Shown here: positions 16,221 through 26,274 of the stretch, piece after piece
Layout of the letters: every line of letters starts with the position of its first letter
Numbering within the stretch: position 1 is the stretch's first letter
Origin: Tahibacter aquaticus
GTDB lineage: Bacteria; Pseudomonadota; Gammaproteobacteria; Xanthomonadales; Rhodanobacteraceae
Direction: 5' to 3'
Assembly: GCF_004363655.1 (NCBI RefSeq)
Contig: NZ_SNZH01000010.1
Span: forward strand, 1 to 64,000
DNA length: 64,000 bases
Translations under genes and position numbers: made by a program
Notes under the pieces: model-generated
What the model was told of the DNA's origin: nothing
The model's input: the letters and a program-made list of their open reading frames with translations, nothing else
The model's database searches: none

Positions 16221-17392
16221 CGCAATTCCTCTTCGGTATTGAGCAGGTGGCGCGCAATGATCACGCGCATGATTTCGTTGGTGCCTTCAAGGATCTGGTG
16301 CACGCGGCAGTCGCGCAGCAGGCGCTCGATCGGGTATTCGCGGATATAGCCGTAGCCGCCGTGGATCTGCAGCGATTCGTTGCACACGGCAAAGCCGGCA
16401 TCGGTGGCGAAGCGCTTGGCCATGGCGCACCAGATGGTGGCATCGGCCTGGCCGGCATCGAGCTTGCGCGCCGCGCTGTGCACCATCTGGCGTGCGGCGA
16501 CCAGCTGCGTCGCCATATCGGCCAGCTTGAACTGCAAGGCCTGGAATTCGGCCAGCTTGCGGCCGAACTGGCGCCGCTCGCCCATGTAGCGCCGCGCCGC
16601 ATCGAGCGCGCCCTGGGCCGCGCCGAGCGAACAGCTGGCGATGTTCAGGCGGCCGCCGTCGAGTCCCTTCATCGCGATCTTGAAGCCATCGCCTTCCCGG
16701 CCGAGCAGATTGGCCGCCGGAATGCAGACGTCGTCGAAACTCACGCCGCGCGTAGGCTGGCTGTTCCAGCCCAGTTTTTCTTCCTTGCGGCCAAAGCCGA
16801 TGCCCGGCGTATCCGCCGGCACCGCAAACGCGCTGATGCCGCGCGCACCGTCGCCGCCGGTGCGGGCCATCACCACCAGCATGTCGGTGGCACCGGCGCC
16901 GGAGATGAACGCCTTGGAGCCGTCGATGCGGTAGACCTCGCCGTCGCGCCGCGCCCGCGTCTTCAAGGCCGCGGCGTCGGAGCCGGCGCCGGCCTCGGTC
17001 AGGCAGTACGACGCCAGTCGCACACCGCTGGCCAGCAGCGGCCCCCACTGCGCGCGCACGCTTTCGTTGGCGTGCGCGGTCAGCATCCACGTTGCCATAT
17101 TGTGGATACTGATAAAAGCGGCGGTGGACGGATCGACCGCGGCCAGTTCCTCGAACACGATGGCCGCGTCGAGCCGGCTCAGGCCGGCGCCGCCGGCGGC
17201 TTCGTCGACGTACAGGCCGCAGAAACCCAGCTCGCCGGCCTGGCCGATGGCTTCGCGGGGAAAGATGCAGTGCGCGTCCCAGTGCGCCGCCTGTGGTGCC
17301 AGTTCGGCCTGGGCGAATTCGCGCGCGGCTTCGCGAAACGCCTGCTGGTCTTCGCTCAGCTCGAAAGCCGATGTCGCTGCTCGGATGTCCAT
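16217..17392 (-). CDS. Acyl-CoA dehydrogenase (isobutyryl-CoA dehydrogenase type)
   Basis: A 391-residue FAD enzyme that passes electrons to ETF. Standard acyl-CoA dehydrogenase elements occur in order: N-terminal helices, the FAD/substrate segment LTEAGAGSDAAALKT (about 135-150) and the C-terminal QIHGGYGYIREYPIERLLRD. The Glu in REYP is at the usual catalytic-base position. Between mmsA and the hydratase it should convert isobutyryl-CoA to methacrylyl-CoA. ATG at 17392 lies 10 bases after the mmsA stop, and the gene overlaps the hydratase start. Confidence 0.92.
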   Translation of the reverse strand: MDIRAATSAFELSEDQQAFREAAREFAQAELAPQAAHWDAHCIFPREAIGQAGELGFCGLYVDEAAGGAGLSRLDAAIVFEELAAVDPSTAAFISIHNMATWMLTAHANESVRAQWGPLLASGVRLASYCLTEAGAGSDAAALKTRARRDGEVYRIDGSKAFISGAGATDMLVVMARTGGDGARGISAFAVPADTPGIGFGRKEEKLGWNSQPTRGVSFDDVCIPAANLLGREGDGFKIAMKGLDGGRLNIASCSLGAAQGALDAARRYMGERRQFGRKLAEFQALQFKLADMATQLVAARQMVHSAARKLDAGQADATIWCAMAKRFATDAGFAVCNESLQIHGGYGYIREYPIERLLRDCRVHQILEGTNEIMRVIIARHLLNTEEELR

Positions 17393-17402
17393 GGCAGCCG
17401 CA

Positions 17403-18926
<1,524 letters not shown>

Positions 18927-19072
18927 TGCCGGTCTCCGTATCGCCCACCCGCGAAAAGAATGGGTATTGCGCAGACACGACAAGGCGAACCGATGCAAGG
19001 CAAAGCGCAGCGAATCCGCTCGTCTGGTTGCCCGCCGCAACACCCGAGTAGAAACGCCTTTCAGCGCCCGCC

Positions 19073-19256
19073 ACGGGCCGGTCTCCGGGCTTGCGAGCGA
19101 TGCGGACGCATCACCCCGGCAACCTTCCCGCGCGAACGCAGTGGCATGAGGCCGGGTTTTCTCGTTTACCGTTGCGGGGGCAGCGCCGGCATTGGGTTTT
19201 CACCCGCACCGGCTTCCCGTTTCACCCTGCTCGCCGAAAGCGGCAGGACACCTGTG
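19073..19256 (-). promoter_or_regulatory. Cobalamin (B12) riboswitch upstream of mmsA
   Basis: Read on the minus strand, the conserved blocks of the adenosylcobalamin aptamer occur in the right order: an ACAGGTG start (near 19255), GCCGGTGCGGGTGAAAACCC (19194-19213), GCTGCCCCCGCAACGGT (about 19168-19184), GCCACTG (19139-19145), GGGAAGG, and AGCCCGGAGACCGGCC near the 3' end (19076-19092). The next gene in transcription direction is mmsA, 147 bases on. This class normally represses B12 uptake, synthesis or B12-independent isozymes. The 11-mer CGGAGACCGGC of the aptamer end recurs at the mmsA ribosome binding site (18928-18938). Confidence 0.9.
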
Positions 19257-19346
19257 GCGGGCGCAGTGTAGGCGGCAGCCGTGGCGCGGACAAGTTATGT
19301 ACGGACATGAGTGCAGCGCGGACCACGTACGCACACGTACTTCGCG

Positions 19347-20141
19347 CTACGACGCCTTGGCTTCGGCGCGCGCGGTATCGCAGATGGTCGATTCGGGCTT
19401 GATGGTCCATTTGCGCAAGCTGGCTTTTCCGTCGTACTTGCCTTCGCCTTGCCACATCGTATTGATGGGCAGCAGCAGGTTTTGCCAGCGCGCCGGATCG
19501 ACCACCGTCAGCGCATTGTCCGGGCTCACCTGCTGTTCCGCATGGGTCAGCGGCACGCCGAACAGGTCGGCAAACGGCTCCTGGCCAAGCCGCCAGATCG
19601 AATAGGCGAACCAGCCTTCCTGCCCGGGCTCGTAGCGCAGGCGGATGCACCAGTCGATCGACTCCTGCCAGAACGGCCCCATCTTGCTGCCGGCGAACAG
19701 GTTGTACGAGCCGCTGGATTCGCGCAGATAGGTAACCTGCATCGCCAGCACATCGGGCTTGCGCACCAGCTTGCTCGCGATGCCCTGCAGATAGACGCCG
19801 CCGCCGGAACCCACGTCGCCCGGATCGGCGACTACACCGCCGCTCAACTGCCGATAGAACGCATCGCCAGGCCCGAGCCGCGGCGTGGCACCGGCCGGAT
19901 CGACGTTCGGCGCCAGGACGACCAGGCCGCGCTTCTGTTCCGCTTTTGCCTGCGCCAGCGTGGTCGGGTTGTTCTGCAGCCGGGGCTTGGCGGGTTGCGT
20001 GAGCTGCTCTCTCAGCCAGCCGCTGCCATCGCCCACGGCAGTCATGCTCTTGAGCAATACGATCACCGCGAGCGGAATGCCCAGGGCCAGTGCAAACATC
20101 AAGGCGACGCGCGGCGGCGCGGCGGGCTTCTTCGGGGGCAT
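19347..20141 (-). CDS. Membrane-anchored uncharacterised protein
   Basis: A 264-residue protein with one N-terminal membrane helix (about residues 11-28, ALMFALALGIPLAVIVLL) and the rest probably periplasmic. The soluble part has several Trp-rich blocks (MGPFWQESIDWCIRLRY, GWFAYSIWRLGQEP). Family not recognised. The start MPPKKPAAPP follows a good AGGAAG. It may be co-transcribed with the lipoprotein gene upstream, although a 330-base repeat-rich gap separates them. Confidence 0.65.
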   Translation of the reverse strand: MPPKKPAAPPRVALMFALALGIPLAVIVLLKSMTAVGDGSGWLREQLTQPAKPRLQNNPTTLAQAKAEQKRGLVVLAPNVDPAGATPRLGPGDAFYRQLSGGVVADPGDVGSGGGVYLQGIASKLVRKPDVLAMQVTYLRESSGSYNLFAGSKMGPFWQESIDWCIRLRYEPGQEGWFAYSIWRLGQEPFADLFGVPLTHAEQQVSPDNALTVVDPARWQNLLLPINTMWQGEGKYDGKASLRKWTIKPESTICDTARAEAKAS

Positions 20142-20294
20142 GCACTGGCTTCCTGCGTGGACGGGTTTGCGCAAACGACGGACTGTACAGTCCGCCGGAA
20201 GGCGCCCACCTTACACGCAGACGTCGCGGGCAGGCGACGGAAGCAGGCTCATTGCACGAAACGCGACACCGCCGGGCTCCGTCGCAACGGCCAC

Positions 20295-20465
20295 GGCACA
20301 ATTCGCTGTGCGCATCGGCGCCCTACGTGGGCGCGTAGCGCGCAATGGCCGTCGCAGGCTATTCGCAGGGTGCGATGAGCGAATGCGAATTGCACCGCAC
20401 GCCGTGTCGGCCGGGCTCAGTCGCAACGATTGCGGCGCAATTCGTTGCGCGCATCGGCGCCCTGA
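20295..20465. repeat. Cluster of three REP-like repeats
   Basis: Copies at 20295-20326 and 20433-20465 are in the same orientation; the copy at 20365-20398 is inverted between them. They fill most of the 333-base gap between two minus-strand genes (20142-20474), in which I see nothing else. Alternate orientations allow nested hairpins. Confidence 0.7.
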
Positions 20466-20474
20466 GTTGCGCGA

Positions 20475-21395
20475 TCAGGGATAGCTGACCATCTGCTTGC
20501 CGGCGATATTCCAGCCATCTTCGTCTTTCATCAGGAATACCGCGCCGCGCGAAACCCAGCCCAGGCCGTCCTTGGCATCGACCAGCACGATGGCATCGTT
20601 GTCGCGCTGCCAGCCGGCGGAGACTTTGACGTCGTGCAGAAAACGCATCGACTGCGTACGCATTTTTGCCTTGCGCACTTCCAGTGCGACCGGCTTGCCG
20701 TCGTAGTCCTTGTCGGCCAGCACCATCTTGGCGAAGCCGTTGCCGGACTTGACCGCCGCATCCGGATCGTTCGCCTGCACGGCCGCGTACAGGGCGGCGC
20801 TGCTGCGCACCAGCGCCTGGCCAGGTTCGCCACCGTCGGCGGGCAGCGGCGTTGCGCCGTCTTTCCAATCAGTGCGGCGCTCCTGCGCTTTCGAATCGTA
20901 GATACCGCCGGCCAGCATCTTTTCCAGCAGCTGCTGGTTGGTCGTGGCGCGCAGTTCGGCCAGCTTGGCCGGCGTATAGCGCTGGGCGATCAGGCGGTAG
21001 TTGCCGTCGACCTTGGCAAACGGCATCTGCAGCTTGCCGTGGCCCTTGCCGTCGGCGTCCTTGGCCTGCAGCACGACCAGGCCTTCCGGTGCGGCTGCGA
21101 CTTCCATGCCCTGCTCGGCCATGCCGGCCTGCTGCTTCTTGAAGCCGTCGTCCAGCGGCCCTGCGGCCGCCGTGCAGACGACATCGGCAGTGCCGCATTC
21201 GCGTACCTGGTCAAGCAGGAAGAAATGCAGGTCCGCCGGCGCGCCGTCGATCTTGGCCAAAGCGAGTACCGCGTCCATGTCGCCCTTCTCGAAGGCGGCC
21301 TGGACATCCCTGGCCAGGGAGTCGGGACTGCCGCCACAGGCATGCAGCAGGGGCAACAGGGCAAGCAGCAAGGGCAGGCGGCGGCGCGGGTTCAT
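20475..21395 (-). CDS. Uncharacterised lipoprotein
   Basis: A 306-residue protein with a lipoprotein signal peptide (MNPRRRLPLLLALLPLLHAC; Cys at residue 20 is the likely lipidation site). The rest is soluble and alpha/beta, with QMPFAKVDGNYRLIAQRYTPAKLAELR near the middle and a C-terminal LVDAKDGLGWVSRGAVFLMKDEDGW resembling small DUF4878/NTF2-type lipoprotein ends. Probably exposed to the periplasm. No family assigned. The start was chosen for the signal peptide. Confidence 0.65.
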   Translation of the reverse strand: MNPRRRLPLLLALLPLLHACGGSPDSLARDVQAAFEKGDMDAVLALAKIDGAPADLHFFLLDQVRECGTADVVCTAAAGPLDDGFKKQQAGMAEQGMEVAAAPEGLVVLQAKDADGKGHGKLQMPFAKVDGNYRLIAQRYTPAKLAELRATTNQQLLEKMLAGGIYDSKAQERRTDWKDGATPLPADGGEPGQALVRSSAALYAAVQANDPDAAVKSGNGFAKMVLADKDYDGKPVALEVRKAKMRTQSMRFLHDVKVSAGWQRDNDAIVLVDAKDGLGWVSRGAVFLMKDEDGWNIAGKQMVSYP

Positions 21396-21634
21396 GGTGT
21401 GGCTCCGGTGGATGAAGGCAGACAGCCTTGGCCATGCAAACGCCGCCACGGTGCGCAACCGTACAGAACCGGGCAAGGCGCGGCCCGGTTCAATCGGCCC
21501 GATCCGACCGGCCCGATGCAACCGGCACGGCGCAGCCAGCGACCGCGCCGACGCGCCGGACCGGTACAAGTCTGGCGCCGGGGCTGCACAGCCGCTTCAA
21601 TCGGCAGCGCCTCCACCACGAACCGGGTTCACTC

Positions 21635-22138
21635 ATGTACCAGCCGCTGCGCCGCATTTCCGCCGTCTGCGCCGTTGTCCTGGCCTGCACCGCTGCCGCG
21701 CAGGCCAGCGCGGCCAACACCGCCGAAGCGGCCATTCGCCAGGTCGTGCGCCAGTTCCAGGAAGGTATCCGCGCCAAGGACGGCGCCGCGCTGCGCAGCC
21801 TGTTCCTGGCCAAGGACAATTCCTGGCTACGCGTCGCCACCACGGCGGAATGGCAGTACCTGCGCTCCAGGCGCGCCGACGCAGCCAAGGTAGAAGCCGG
21901 CAGCTACGAAAACTTCGTGCGCGAAATCGTCGACGACAGCGAAAGCGTGGAAGAGCGCTTCAGCAATATCCATATCCACACCAACGGCACCGTCGCTTCT
22001 GTACATTTTGATTTTGTATTTATTGCCGGAGAACGCACCACCAACCAGGGACAGGAAGCCTGGCATCTGGTCAACACCGAGCAGGGCTGGAAAATCAGCT
22101 CGGTGATCTACTCGGCAGAGCGGCCGGCGCAGCGATGA
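21635..22138 (+). CDS. Secreted NTF2-like (SnoaL-type) protein
   Basis: A 167-residue exported protein. A signal peptide ends at AQASA (about residue 26). The mature part follows the NTF2 cone fold: helix EAAIRQVVRQFQEGIRAKDGAALRSLF, then strands including TVASVHFDFVFIAGER and a closing GWKISSVIYSA. Members are often small-ligand binders or enzymes, but no catalytic residues can be named here. It is probably transcribed with nothing else; the sensor kinase starts 48 bases later. Confidence 0.7.
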   Translation: MYQPLRRISAVCAVVLACTAAAQASAANTAEAAIRQVVRQFQEGIRAKDGAALRSLFLAKDNSWLRVATTAEWQYLRSRRADAAKVEAGSYENFVREIVDDSESVEERFSNIHIHTNGTVASVHFDFVFIAGERTTNQGQEAWHLVNTEQGWKISSVIYSAERPAQR

Positions 22139-22186
22139 CCGCCGCACCGCCCTGCTACCATCGCTGCTCCGGCTGAACTTCTGCAC

Positions 22187-23284
22187 ATGCAGCCCCTCGC
22201 TTCTGCCGCCATTGATCGCCGTACCGGCCTGCCGCCGTTCTGGCTGCCCATGCTGGCCGGCCTGCCTGTCGTGCTGTGCATGGCGGTAATGGCCTTGCCC
22301 GTGCTGGGCAACGGCAATGCCTTCGCCTACCGCGCGCTATACCTGTCGGCGTTCATGCTGTGGAGCCTGCCGCTGGCCTGGCTGCAGCGCGCGCTGTGGC
22401 AGCGCCTGCCCTGGTGGCTGTTGGCCCTGGCGCTGCTGCTGGTCACGTATCTCATGTCGCTGGCAACCAACGGCCTGGGCCTGGCCCTGGGCTATTGGGC
22501 CGGCTGGGAAGCGGCGCAGCCGTTCAGCGTGATCATGCTGTTGCGCGGCCGCGGCCTGGACGGTTGCTGGCTCGCCCTGGTCGCCTTTTGCGCCATCCAC
22601 GCCGTGGTGAATGCGTATGCCGCCCTGCGCGACGCGCAGGTCCGCCAGACCAGTGCGCTGGCCCTGGCGCGCGATGCGCAATTGCATGCGCTGCGGCTGC
22701 AATTGCAGCCGCATTTCCTGTTCAACACGCTGAATGCCATTTCCGCACTGGTTGCTGCACAGCGCGCCGGCGAGGCGCGCCAGATGCTGAGCCGCCTGGG
22801 CGACTTTCTGCGCGCCGTGCTCGACGGCGGCCAGGCCCATGAAGTCGAGCTGGCCGAAGAGCTGGCCTTGACCGAAACCTATCTCGCCATAGAAAAAGCA
22901 CGCCTGGGCGAACGCCTGCAGCTGGAATGGAACATAGGGCCTGACCTGCTCGACGCGCGCGTGCCGCATTTGCTACTGCAACCCTTAGTGGAAAATGCGA
23001 TCCGCCACGGCATTGCACCGCGGCGCCAGCCTGGCAGGCTGCAGATCGTGCTGCAGCGCGAACAGGATCAGCTTCTGATCGCGATCGACAACGACGGTGC
23101 TGCCGGCGCCACTGCAGCAGCGGCGCAGCGCCCGGCCCTGGGCTTGAACAACACGTCGGCACGGCTGCAGCAGCTGTATCCCGGCGCGCACCGTCTCAGC
23201 GCGCAGCCCCGGGCCGATGGCGGCTACAGCGTGCGCATCGCGCTGCCCTGGCGGCGCATGACGGCGCCGGAAGCGCTGCCGTGA
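22187..23284 (+). CDS. LytS/YehU-type membrane sensor histidine kinase
   Basis: A 365-residue inner-membrane kinase of the His_kinase/LytS type. Four to five membrane helices fill about residues 18-140. The phospho-acceptor is the His in LQPHFLFNTLNAISAL and the ATPase domain has LLLQPLVENAIRHGIAP and a short GLNNTSARL G-box. It pairs with the LytTR regulator whose ATG overlaps its stop by one base (TGATG). The membrane sensor gives no ligand clue. Confidence 0.88.
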   Translation: MQPLASAAIDRRTGLPPFWLPMLAGLPVVLCMAVMALPVLGNGNAFAYRALYLSAFMLWSLPLAWLQRALWQRLPWWLLALALLLVTYLMSLATNGLGLALGYWAGWEAAQPFSVIMLLRGRGLDGCWLALVAFCAIHAVVNAYAALRDAQVRQTSALALARDAQLHALRLQLQPHFLFNTLNAISALVAAQRAGEARQMLSRLGDFLRAVLDGGQAHEVELAEELALTETYLAIEKARLGERLQLEWNIGPDLLDARVPHLLLQPLVENAIRHGIAPRRQPGRLQIVLQREQDQLLIAIDNDGAAGATAAAAQRPALGLNNTSARLQQLYPGAHRLSAQPRADGGYSVRIALPWRRMTAPEALP

Positions 23285-24024
23285 TGCGCGTCGTGGTGAT
23301 CGACGACGAACCGCTCGCTCGCGCCGGCGTGATCGCCCGCCTGGCCGAGCACGCCGACCTGCAGCTGGTCGGCGAGTTCGGCGACGGCATCGACGCGTTG
23401 CAGGCACTGCCTGCCCTGGCGCCGGCTTTGGCCTTCGTCGACATACAGATGCCCGGGCTCAGTGGAATCGACCTGCTGGGGCAGCTGACCGCCGCCCAGC
23501 GTCCGCTGGCGATACTGCTGACGGCTTACGATAATTTCGCGGTGCGTGCTTTCGAGCTGCACGCCATCGACTACCTGCTCAAGCCGATCGACGACGAACG
23601 CTTCGCCCAGGCAGTGCAGCGCGCGCGGGAGGCGCTGCCCTACCGCCTGCCGCAAACAGCAGAAAATGCGGCAGCGCCGGACTACCGGCGGCGCTTCCAG
23701 GTTCGCCTGGGCCGGCGCATCGCCCTGATCGAGGCAGACACGATCGACTGGATTGAAGCCGACGGCGACTATGCCGTGCTGCACCGTGCCGGTGAGGCGC
23801 ATCTGCTGCGCGAATCGCTGAGCCGCCTGGCGCTGGAACTGGACCCGGCCCGCTTCCTGCGCATCCATCGCTCGACCATCGTGCGCACAGCACTGATCGA
23901 CGGCATGCAGCGCCTGTCCAATCGCGATGTGCTGCTGCGCCTGCGCGACGGCACGCCGCTGCGCGCCAGCCGCACCTACGTCGATGGGCTGATGCAGGCG
24001 CTGCGGCTGAATACCACGAAATAA
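23284..24024 (+). CDS. LytTR-family response regulator
   Basis: A 246-residue regulator with an N-terminal receiver (IDDEPLAR, phospho-acceptor Asp in LAFVDIQMPGLSG, Lys in YLLKPID) and a C-terminal LytTR DNA-binding domain (about 140-240) with DWIEADGDYAVLHR and FLRIHRSTIVR. LytTR proteins bind tandem repeats near promoters; target genes are not apparent here. The ATG overlaps the kinase stop; a GTG one codon earlier is also possible. A GC-rich hairpin follows at 24048-24064. Confidence 0.9.
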   Translation: MRVVVIDDEPLARAGVIARLAEHADLQLVGEFGDGIDALQALPALAPALAFVDIQMPGLSGIDLLGQLTAAQRPLAILLTAYDNFAVRAFELHAIDYLLKPIDDERFAQAVQRAREALPYRLPQTAENAAAPDYRRRFQVRLGRRIALIEADTIDWIEADGDYAVLHRAGEAHLLRESLSRLALELDPARFLRIHRSTIVRTALIDGMQRLSNRDVLLRLRDGTPLRASRTYVDGLMQALRLNTTK

Positions 24025-24084
24025 CGGTATTTATCCCGATTGTTGCAAGCCGGGCCGCGGCTTGGGGCAGCCGACGTTTGCGCG

Positions 24085-24402
24085 ATGTCGCCACGGACTC
24101 GCGCCAACGGCCCCGGCGCAGACCGCGGGTGGTCGCGCCTGAATGTGCGTCTGTTGCAGCCCTGGATGAGCCAGGACGCGGCCGGCGGCGCCCTGCCCAC
24201 TTTGTACGAGGCGACAGCGCCGGGTGCTGCCGCTGGTGGCTATTGCGGTCCCGGCAGGCTGTTCGAGATGAAGGTCCCGCCCAAGCCAGCGGCGATCGGC
24301 AAGCTGGCGCGCGGCGCAGCCCTGGCGGCACGCCTGCGGGATGTGTGCAACGCGCGGGTCGGCGTGCAATGGCCTCAGCGCGACAGCGGAGCGGCCGCAT
24401 GA
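24085..24402 (+). pseudogene. 3' remnant of a short-chain dehydrogenase gene
   Basis: From about 24103 the frame encodes the last 90-100 residues of a retinol-dehydrogenase-like SDR: NGPGADRGWSRLNVRLLQPW, then GALPTLYEATAPGAAAGGYCGP and RLFEMKVPPKPAAIGK. The Rossmann fold and catalytic YxxxK half are absent; the sequence upstream belongs to the LytTR regulator's 3' flank. It is a 5'-truncated gene. Its stop overlaps the start of the next gene (ATGA at 24399-24402), which suggests the pair was once an operon. Confidence 0.65.
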
Positions 24403-25064
24403 ACGTACTGATCTTCGGCGCCAGCGGCATGCTCGGCCCGGGTGTGCTGCGGGAATGCCGGCGCGCCGATGACGTAAGCCAGGTCACCTGCATCGTGTGC
24501 AGTCCGCCGGGGCTGTCGCATCCGCGTCTGCGCGAAATCGTCCACGACGATTTCTTCGGCTGCGGCCGCGTTGAAAATCAGCTGGCGAATGTCGACGCCT
24601 GTTTCTTTTGCCTCGGTGTCAGTTCGTTCCGCACAGAACAGGCACAGTACCAGCGCCTCACGCTCGACCTCACCCGGGCCGCCGCGCGCACGCTGGCGCG
24701 GCTGAATCCGGTGCTGCATGCTGTCTACGTGTCCGGCGTGGGCAGCGACAGCAGCGAGCGCGGACGCAGGTTCCGGGCGCGCATCAAGGGACGCACGGAA
24801 AACCAGCTGCAGCAGTTGCCGTTCCGCGCTGCCTACGCGTTTCGCCTGGGCCTGATCCAGCCGCTGGGCGGCATCGCCTCCAAGACGGCGCTGTCGCGCA
24901 TCGGCTATGTAGTGCTGGGTCCGCGGCTGCCGCTGCGGCGGCGCTTCTGGCCGGACCAGATGCTGACCAGCGCATCGCTGGGCCAGGCCATGCTCGCCGT
25001 CGTGCGCCACGGCAGCGCCAAACGCGTGCCGGAACCGGCTGACATCAACGCATTGGCGCGCTGA
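24399..25064 (+). CDS. NAD(P)-binding Rossmann protein (atypical SDR)
   Basis: A 221-residue atypical short-chain dehydrogenase-like protein. The nucleotide motif is IFGASGMLGPGVLRE at the N-terminus; VYVSGVGSDSSERG follows near the usual catalytic strand, and no classic YxxxK is present. It resembles the HTATIP2/NmrA-like group, often annotated as NAD(P)H-binding or epimerase. It follows the SDR remnant with a 4-base overlap and overlaps the next, convergent gene by 20 bases. Confidence 0.75.
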   Translation: MNVLIFGASGMLGPGVLRECRRADDVSQVTCIVCSPPGLSHPRLREIVHDDFFGCGRVENQLANVDACFFCLGVSSFRTEQAQYQRLTLDLTRAAARTLARLNPVLHAVYVSGVGSDSSERGRRFRARIKGRTENQLQQLPFRAAYAFRLGLIQPLGGIASKTALSRIGYVVLGPRLPLRRRFWPDQMLTSASLGQAMLAVVRHGSAKRVPEPADINALAR

Positions 25065-25527
25065 GCCTGTGGATGCGCCGCAGATGGCGCGGATGCACCA
25101 GCTGTTCGAAGAGTGCGAACGGAATGCGGATCAGCTCAGTATGCGAACCGGCATTGAAGGTGATCTCGCCGTCTTCGGACAGGCTTTCGTCGACGAATAC
25201 ATCCAGCCCGTAGAGATTGCCGAACGGCGGCATCGCACCGGCTTCGCAATCGGGAAACAGCGGCGCGAATTCGTCTTCGTGGGCCAGCTCGATCGCCTGT
25301 GCGCCGGTGGCCTGTTTCAGCGCGGCAAGATCGAGCCTGTGCTCGGCACTGAGTACCGCCATGGCCATGCGGCCGTCGAGCTTGATCAGGAGCGTCTTGG
25401 CCAGTTCGCGTTCGGCGATACAGGCGCTGTGCGCCGTATCATGCGCCGTCGTGGCGCGCGCGTGATGGATGGTTTCGAAACCGATGGCGTGGTCGTGCAG
25501 GAACTGCTGCAAACGGGGTTCGGACAT
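25045..25527 (-). CDS. YbaK/EbsC family aminoacyl-tRNA deacylase
   Basis: A 160-residue stand-alone editing-domain protein. This family removes wrongly attached amino acids from tRNA (for example Cys-tRNAPro or Ala-tRNAPro). Visible signatures are ELAKTLLIKLDGRMAMAVL with the key Lys, GAMPPFGNLYGLDVFVD and FNAGSHTELIRIPF. It stands alone behind a strong GGAGGTCAGG ribosome binding site, convergent with the Rossmann protein. The exact tRNA substrate is not predictable. Confidence 0.85.
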   Translation of the reverse strand: MSEPRLQQFLHDHAIGFETIHHARATTAHDTAHSACIAERELAKTLLIKLDGRMAMAVLSAEHRLDLAALKQATGAQAIELAHEDEFAPLFPDCEAGAMPPFGNLYGLDVFVDESLSEDGEITFNAGSHTELIRIPFALFEQLVHPRHLRRIHRLSAPMR

Positions 25528-25780
25528 GATCCTGACCTCCGCAGTCCGCCGCGCTTCAGCACGATGGACCGATGGTAGCGAGCGGGCGCCGGCCGGCCCT
25601 GGCGGCGCAACGCCGCTGCGACAGCTGTGTCGCCAGCCATCGCATCGGCACAGCAGGCTGTGCTGCAGCTCACCGCCACGCAGAACACGTAAAAACTACA
25701 CAGGCCTGTTGTGCGGCCAGCGTACTCCGTGACTGGCAGGGCAACCAGCCACGGAGTCCGCAGTTTTCATGACGTCACAA

Positions 25781-26098
25781 TCATTCCGTGGCCAGCTTCA
25801 GTCCGGCCAGGCCGACCACGATCAGCGCGATCGACAGCAGGCGCAGGGCACTGACGGTCTCGCCCAGGAACAGCATGCCGACGATGGCGGTGCCGACCGC
25901 GCCTATGCCGGTCCACATGGCGTAAGCCGTACCCAGCGGCAGGCCGCGCAAGGCGAGCGCGAGCAGGCCGAAGCTGACGGCCATGGCCGCAAGAGTAAGC
26001 AAGGAAGGAACAAGGCGGGAAAAGCCGTCGCTATAACGCAGGCCTACAGCCCAGCCGATCTCGAACAAGCCGGCAAGAATCAACAGCAACCAATGCAT
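25781..26098 (-). CDS. gdx: SMR-family guanidinium exporter (Gdx/SugE)
   Basis: A 105-residue, four-helix small multidrug-resistance protein that works as an antiparallel dimer exchanging protons for guanidinium. The central Glu is in [20 protein letters not shown], with helices 2-4 covering [41 protein letters not shown] and [16 protein letters not shown]. The Gdx rather than Emr assignment is strongly supported by the guanidine-II riboswitch immediately upstream. The ATG sits 7 bases after an AGGGG that lies beside the second hairpin. Confidence 0.93.
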   Translation of the reverse strand: MHWLLLILAGLFEIGWAVGLRYSDGFSRLVPSLLTLAAMAVSFGLLALALRGLPLGTAYAMWTGIGAVGTAIVGMLFLGETVSALRLLSIALIVVGLAGLKLATE

Positions 26099-26103
26099 GG
26101 CAC

Positions 26104-26163
26104 AACCCCTCTACGGCGGGGTCGTCCCCAAACAGTGCGGTATATCGCTGCAGGCCGTCCTGC
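26104..26163 (-). promoter_or_regulatory. Guanidine-II (mini-ykkC) riboswitch
   Basis: Two hairpins with the diagnostic ACGR loops: GCAGG-ACGG-CCTGC (26150-26163) and GGGG-ACGA-CCCC (26118-26129), separated by a 20-base linker. The AGGGG ribosome binding site for gdx follows at 26106-26110 and can pair with the CCCC arm when guanidinium is absent. This is the known minimal architecture of the class and it controls an exporter, as expected. Confidence 0.93.
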
Positions 26164-26200
26164 AACGCGGCGCATTATGCCTGCAGTCACTGAATCCGGT

Positions 26201-26228
26201 GTAACCCGCGCCGGATGGCGCGGGTTAC
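26201..26228 (-). terminator. Strong hairpin downstream of the DUF1993 gene
   Basis: Perfect 12-base inverted repeat GTAACCCGCGCC-GGAT-GGCGCGGGTTAC, 47 bases beyond the DUF1993 stop and upstream of the riboswitch. It lacks a T-run, so it may end transcription poorly but would insulate the riboswitch. Confidence 0.5.
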
Positions 26229-26274
26229 TGCTGCGCCTGCTATGCCGCCTCGATAGACCTATTGGATCACGGCG

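Noticed and set aside
19266-19346. A possible small gene between riboswitch and the membrane-anchored protein
   Set aside because: The stretch is too short and lies outside the riboswitch-mmsA transcript; no start with a ribosome binding site.
20142-20474. A CRISPR-like array, because of repeated units
   Set aside because: Units alternate in orientation, are unevenly spaced and diverged; they match dispersed REP-like repeats elsewhere in the window.
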